A stretch of 64,000 nucleotides of DNA from MedAcidi-G1 sp000817085 (GTDB lineage Bacteria > Actinomycetota > Acidimicrobiia > Acidimicrobiales > MedAcidi-G1), in assembly GCA_045568635.1 (NCBI GenBank), contig JBJLAO010000003.1, positions 496,001-560,000 on the forward strand, read 5' to 3'. A program made the position numbers and the translations under genes. This document shows, one piece after another, positions 60,489 through 64,000 of the stretch. Under the pieces are notes generated by a model that made no database searches, was not told where the DNA came from, and saw only the letters and a list, made by a program, of their open reading frames with translations. Every line of letters begins with the position of its first letter. Position 1 is the stretch's first letter.

Positions 60489-62098
60489 GTATCTCTGAAA
60501 ATTTTAAATTTTTCCATCAGTTTTCCACTAGAAGAATTTCTCTCAACCATATTTTCTGGGGATGAAATTTCGTTCATCTCAAGCTCTATGTCAATTGCAA
60601 TGTTTTTACCTGATTCAACTCCCCATTGATCGAAAGGATTTACACCCCAAACAACTCCAGAAGCAACAGTTCGATGTTCATACAATGCAAGTAACTGCCC
60701 GAGAATGAAAGGTGTAAGTTTTGGAGCCAAGATGATCGTCGATGGGCGATTACCTTCTAATTTTTTGTCAAGTATTAAATCTTTTTCTTGAGTATCAGAA
60801 CCAAAGGCTAGAGCCTCAGCTTGAGCGAGCAAGTTCGCAAAAAGGCTATTTTGTTGCTCTTGATGGGTGTGATTATACGAGCTAGAGAATCCCAGCATTT
60901 CGCAAGGAACTACGTCAGTACCTTGATGTAGAAATTGGAAAAATGCATGTTGACTTTCGGTTCCTGTAGCTCCCCAAATCACCGAACCGACTGAGCTGCC
61001 AAACTCGTGTCCATCCTTTCGGATGTTTTTCCCCAAGCTTTCCATCATAAGTTGCTGTAAATAGGCTGGAAAGTATGACATCTGACTGCTGTAAGGAATT
61101 ACTGCCATCGTTGGATAATTAAGAAATGATCGATTCCATACATCGATTAGTGAAAGAAGTAAAGTGCCATTTGATTCGAAAGGTTCAGAAAGGGTTTTGT
61201 GATCGATTTTGTTCATTCCTGACAGAAAGTGAAAAAATTCATCCGGTCCTATCGAGATCATAAGGACTAGCCCTGCTGCGGAAGACAGCGAGAATCTTCC
61301 TCCAACCCAATCAGGCAAATCAAAAATCATAGTTTCTTCGATTCCTAAATTGGTAGCTTTTTCTCTAAAGCTCGTAATACCAACAAGATGTTTTGGTAAT
61401 CCCGCAGCGCCGATTGAGTCTTGAAGCCATTCCTTTGCATTTTTCATTAATACGAGAGTTTCCTTTGTATTAAATGATTTCGAAGTTATTACAAAAATTG
61501 TTGTTTCGGGATTTAGTCCGTTAAGAGTTTCGTCTAGATCTAGGGGGTCAATACTTGAACAGAATCTGATTGTTATTTCTCTATGAGCAAATTTTGAAAG
61601 CGTTTTGTAGGCCATTGAGGATCCTAAACTTGACCCACCAATTCCTAAGGCAACTACAGACGTGATGGGTGCCCCTGTTGACCCTAATAATTTTTTATTC
61701 CGAATACAGTGAGAAAATTCTTCCATTTTTTCTAAAGTCTCAGTAATTTCCGGAATGATATTTTTCCCTTCAATTAGAATTTTTGAATCTTTGGGGGCAC
61801 GTAGTGCAGTATGAAGAACAGGTTTTTGCTCAGTCCAATTAACTGGATTGCCTGCCACCATTTCTGAGAAAAATTTATTAATTTTGCTTTCTTCTGCAAG
61901 ATTAGCAAGGAGCTCAATTGTGGTTGAATCGATTAGTTGTTTAGAAAGGTCTATCCAAAGGTCTCCAAATGCTATGGAAAAATCACTTCCTCTATTTGGA
62001 TTTTCATTAAAAAGGTCGATAAGAGATTTTTTAGAAATCCTGTTTCGATGCTCTTCGAGACTAGACACAGTTTGATTTTTAATAGAAGAAGAATGCAT
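60485..62098 (-). CDS. pgi: Glucose-6-phosphate isomerase
   Basis: 537 residues, normal for bacterial PGI. Conserved VALGIGGSSLG and SKSFNTKET bind the sugar phosphate, and the GSSVGSVIWGATGTESQHAFFQFLHQGTDVVP-type region (quoted only in part: WGATGTESQHAFFQ) is the PGI signature with catalytic Glu and His. Interconverts glucose 6- and fructose 6-phosphate. It is convergent with hemL, with overlapping stop codons. Confidence 0.93.
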   Translation of the reverse strand: MHSSSIKNQTVSSLEEHRNRISKKSLIDLFNENPNRGSDFSIAFGDLWIDLSKQLIDSTTIELLANLAEESKINKFFSEMVAGNPVNWTEQKPVLHTALRAPKDSKILIEGKNIIPEITETLEKMEEFSHCIRNKKLLGSTGAPITSVVALGIGGSSLGSSMAYKTLSKFAHREITIRFCSSIDPLDLDETLNGLNPETTIFVITSKSFNTKETLVLMKNAKEWLQDSIGAAGLPKHLVGITSFREKATNLGIEETMIFDLPDWVGGRFSLSSAAGLVLMISIGPDEFFHFLSGMNKIDHKTLSEPFESNGTLLLSLIDVWNRSFLNYPTMAVIPYSSQMSYFPAYLQQLMMESLGKNIRKDGHEFGSSVGSVIWGATGTESQHAFFQFLHQGTDVVPCEMLGFSSSYNHTHQEQQNSLFANLLAQAEALAFGSDTQEKDLILDKKLEGNRPSTIILAPKLTPFILGQLLALYEHRTVASGVVWGVNPFDQWGVESGKNIAIDIELEMNEISSPENMVERNSSSGKLMEKFKIFRDT

Positions 62099-62170
62099 AC
62101 AGTTATTCTCACTGGTTTCTCAGTCCAAAACTATTAAAAAACAAACTTTTAGAAAATAACAATAATTCTT

Positions 62171-63436
62171 TTAGTCGTTAACCTTTTGTTCAGGGATCAT
62201 TCGAACGATTGAGGCAATAGCGCTATACGCAGCTTCATCTAAACCTTTATCTGTTTCTTTCATTAGATTCGCCATAACTTTTAGTGCCCATTCCATTAAC
62301 GTTTGCGATCGCATTCCAATTCTTGTTAGTTCTCTGATTAAAGTTGGGTTGCCGATAATTTTTGCAAACAATCTTGCCACTTTGAAATATAAGCCATATT
62401 CCTCATTGAGTAGGTCAGGGTAACGTTCAAGGACAGAGTTATCTTTTTGAGTGTTAGCTTCTGCGAAAAGGGAAGCGGCTAATCGACCTGTTTCATATGC
62501 ATAGTCGATACCTTCACCGTTGAAAGGATTAACTGAACCCGCTGCATCACCGACTAATAACCAGTTGTGACCTGCTTTTGGTCCCACTGATCCCGCCATT
62601 GGGAGACGTCCACCTGTGGGTGGCTCGATTGGTTCGAGAGGGTTTATCTGCCAGTAGTCAGGAAGTGTTAATGCAAACTCATTAAATAGATGAGTTGTAT
62701 TTATATTTTTGTAATCTCTAAAAGTAGAAAGAAGACCTATGCCAACATTTATGGTTCCATTCCCGACTGGAAATATCCAACCATAACCAGGCATTGAGTT
62801 TCCATTTCTGTCTTTAACGTCTAGAGCAGATTCAATCCACGGTTCTTTATCTAAAGGGCTTTCAAAATAACCTCTTATAGCCATTCCCATTGGGTAACTT
62901 TTATCTCTGTTGCTACCTAACGATCTGCTAAAACGAGAATTTGCCCCATCAGCCACAGCGATAAATTTTGCTTTAAATTTAATTTCTTCACCACTTGAGT
63001 GATCTGTGACCAAGGCACCTTCAATCCCCATATCGCTCTTATTCAGAGGCGTGGTTGCTTCCATCCCTTCAAATAAATCAGCACCTGCTTCTACCGCGTT
63101 TTTAACCACCAGCGTGTCTAGATCGCATCTTCTTACGACGTACCCATAGGACGGAAAGGTAGGGTGATCCGGCCACTTCATTTCAATGCTCCTGTCGTGA
63201 GCTATAGCGCGGAGTCCATCGTACTTATGGTAAACCTCGAGTTCTTTTTCTAAATTCATTTCAGACAACTGATGAACAGCTCTAGGTGTAAGACCGTCAC
63301 CACAAGTTTTTTGTCGGGGAAAGATTTTTTTCTCGATTATCGCAGTTCTAAGGCCGGCGGACGCTGCCCAATACGCAGTAGCTGCACCTGCCGGGCCTCC
63401 TCCGATTACTAATAGGTCGTAAGATTTTTCTGACAT
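62171..63436 (-). CDS. Geranylgeranyl-reductase family flavoprotein (MenJ-like)
   Basis: 421 residues. FAD-binding GGGPAGAATAYWAA, PRQKTCGDGLTPRAV (GGR family motif with Cys) and GDAAGSVNPFNGEGIDYA near the C-terminus. The family saturates isoprenoid chains; in Actinobacteria it includes the menaquinone reductase MenJ, which fits an electron-transport neighbour (the cytochrome c upstream on the same strand). The isoprenoid substrate is inferred, not proven. Confidence 0.87.
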   Translation of the reverse strand: MSEKSYDLLVIGGGPAGAATAYWAASAGLRTAIIEKKIFPRQKTCGDGLTPRAVHQLSEMNLEKELEVYHKYDGLRAIAHDRSIEMKWPDHPTFPSYGYVVRRCDLDTLVVKNAVEAGADLFEGMEATTPLNKSDMGIEGALVTDHSSGEEIKFKAKFIAVADGANSRFSRSLGSNRDKSYPMGMAIRGYFESPLDKEPWIESALDVKDRNGNSMPGYGWIFPVGNGTINVGIGLLSTFRDYKNINTTHLFNEFALTLPDYWQINPLEPIEPPTGGRLPMAGSVGPKAGHNWLLVGDAAGSVNPFNGEGIDYAYETGRLAASLFAEANTQKDNSVLERYPDLLNEEYGLYFKVARLFAKIIGNPTLIRELTRIGMRSQTLMEWALKVMANLMKETDKGLDEAAYSAIASIVRMIPEQKVND

Positions 63437-63485
63437 TTATCCAAGTTTTCAGTAAGAGAAATTCAAATTGCGAATTGTAGACAAC

Positions 63486-64000
63486 TTATGAATGGGTGCT
63501 TTCAATAATTTCACTTATTTCCGATGCGGTAACAGTTTCCGCATCAAAATACATATCAAGGTCCATTTCACTGGTTTCGATTATATGGTCCAGTTCTTCT
63601 GCGTAAATAAGAGCTTCTTCTGAATTTCCAAAAACGGCTCGTTCATGTAAAACAACGCTCATGAGTTCTTCTGCATTTAGAACGTCGGCAAAAGCTGGCA
63701 TACCTCCAGCTACTATCCGGCCTCTTTCAGGAGATCCGTAGGTATTACCCACTCCGAAACCATCAGAACCTTTTGCAATCCACTCGACCATGTCTGCCAT
63801 ATAAGGGAAAGTAATTAAAACTTCACCATCAGCTAATTTGTACCCTGCACCACCACCACCATTAGCACCGTGACAAGACGAGCAACGTTGTTCATATATT
63901 TCTGCTCCATGTTGGAGAACTCCAGTAGCTTCAACGGTCGGACGTTCAAGAGTTCCCACATAAATAACTGCCCAGATCGGAAGACAAAGTAAAGCTGATG
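63486..64000 (-). CDS. Membrane-anchored cytochrome c (N-terminus beyond window)
   Basis: Open on the minus strand to the window edge. Reading beyond the GTG at 63959 gives a hydrophobic segment (ALLCLPIWAVIYVG), so the protein has an N-terminal membrane anchor and the true start lies outside. The soluble domain has a single CSSCH heme site and a GGMPAF Met ligand. It probably shuttles electrons within the respiratory chain outside the cell membrane. It is probably cotranscribed with the flavoprotein after it (49-base gap). Confidence 0.85.
   Translation of the reverse strand, partial: SALLCLPIWAVIYVGTLERPTVEATGVLQHGAEIYEQRCSSCHGANGGGGAGYKLADGEVLITFPYMADMVEWIAKGSDGFGVGNTYGSPERGRIVAGGMPAFADVLNAEELMSVVLHERAVFGNSEEALIYAEELDHIIETSEMDLDMYFDAETVTASEISEIIESTHS

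Noticed and set aside
63974..63984. AGATCGGAAGA, identical to the start of a common sequencing adapter
   Set aside because: The cytochrome c frame stays open through it and encodes a sensible membrane anchor (PIWAVIYVG), so chance is more likely than contamination.
1..64000. CRISPR array, prophage, insertion sequence or replication origin
   Set aside because: No spaced identical repeats, transposase, integrase, phage structural genes or DnaA-box cluster were seen.

Overview
The window reads as a contiguous piece of chromosome from an AT-rich actinobacterium, most likely a planktonic, marine-type Acidimicrobiia-like lineage (inference). The evidence for Actinobacteria is a mycothiol glycosyltransferase (mshA) followed by a YbjN gene, a Rex-hemA-hemC-hemD-hemB-hemL run, an acyl-CoA carboxylase beta subunit with a tiny epsilon-like partner, and F420-type oxidoreductases. 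Genes are tightly packed with frequent 4-8 bp overlaps and many GTG/TTG starts. At least fourteen genes have a TAnnnT-type -10 hexamer ending exactly six bases before the start codon, so leaderless transcription appears common. No phage, insertion sequence, CRISPR array or origin was seen.

Layout. 1-3.4 kb: two amidohydrolases and an SDR (catabolic operon, cut by the left edge). 3.4-6.7 kb: two tRNA-Ser genes flanking tadA, then dnaX-recR. 6.8-10.5 kb: methylmalonyl-CoA epimerase, a stand-alone 5'-3' exonuclease, a LOG protein and propionyl-CoA carboxylase pieces. 10.5-17.8 kb: membrane cyclophilin, lysC, two homologous lipoproteins, asd, an LLM oxidoreductase, MazG and YbaK. 17.8-24.4 kb: DMT transporter, sulfatase, a reductive-dehalogenase-like protein, a hidden DUF6356-like gene without ATG, and the transsulfuration pair metB-cbs. 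24.5-32 kb: DEAD-box helicase, a Cys-rich protein, a sulfatase fused to a DJ-1/PfpI domain, SRPBCC, tRNA-Pro, receiver, STAS and NfeD genes. 32-35 kb: selA-selB. 35-44 kb: fxsA, a cytochrome P450 fused to a UbiB/ABC1 kinase, photolyase, a PPOX protein, an FAD oxidoreductase, DUF1295 and an SDR-DUF2867 protein, which look like a light/oxidative-stress or isoprenoid/lipid-modifying cluster. 44-49 kb: MFS transporter and an operon of a duplicated DUF1330-like protein, a D-amino-acid PLP enzyme and an aldonolactone oxidase. 49-54.4 kb: histidine phosphatase, MoaD/ThiS-like carrier, mshA, ybjN, MFS, proC, SAM hydrolase and a 29-residue membrane peptide. 54.5-60.5 kb: rex and the tetrapyrrole pathway from glutamyl-tRNA to uroporphyrinogen III. 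60.5-64 kb: pgi, a geranylgeranyl-reductase-like flavoprotein and a membrane-anchored cytochrome c cut by the right edge.

How the parts fit. Heme made by the rex-hem block would serve the P450 and the cytochrome c. lysC and asd feed lysine/threonine/methionine synthesis, and cbs/metB connect methionine and cysteine, which mycothiol also needs. The epimerase and carboxylase point to propionyl-CoA assimilation. The most unusual items are the P450-UbiB fusion with its photolyase neighbourhood, the sulfatase-DJ-1 fusion, the uniform leaderless promoter geometry, and several very small genes.
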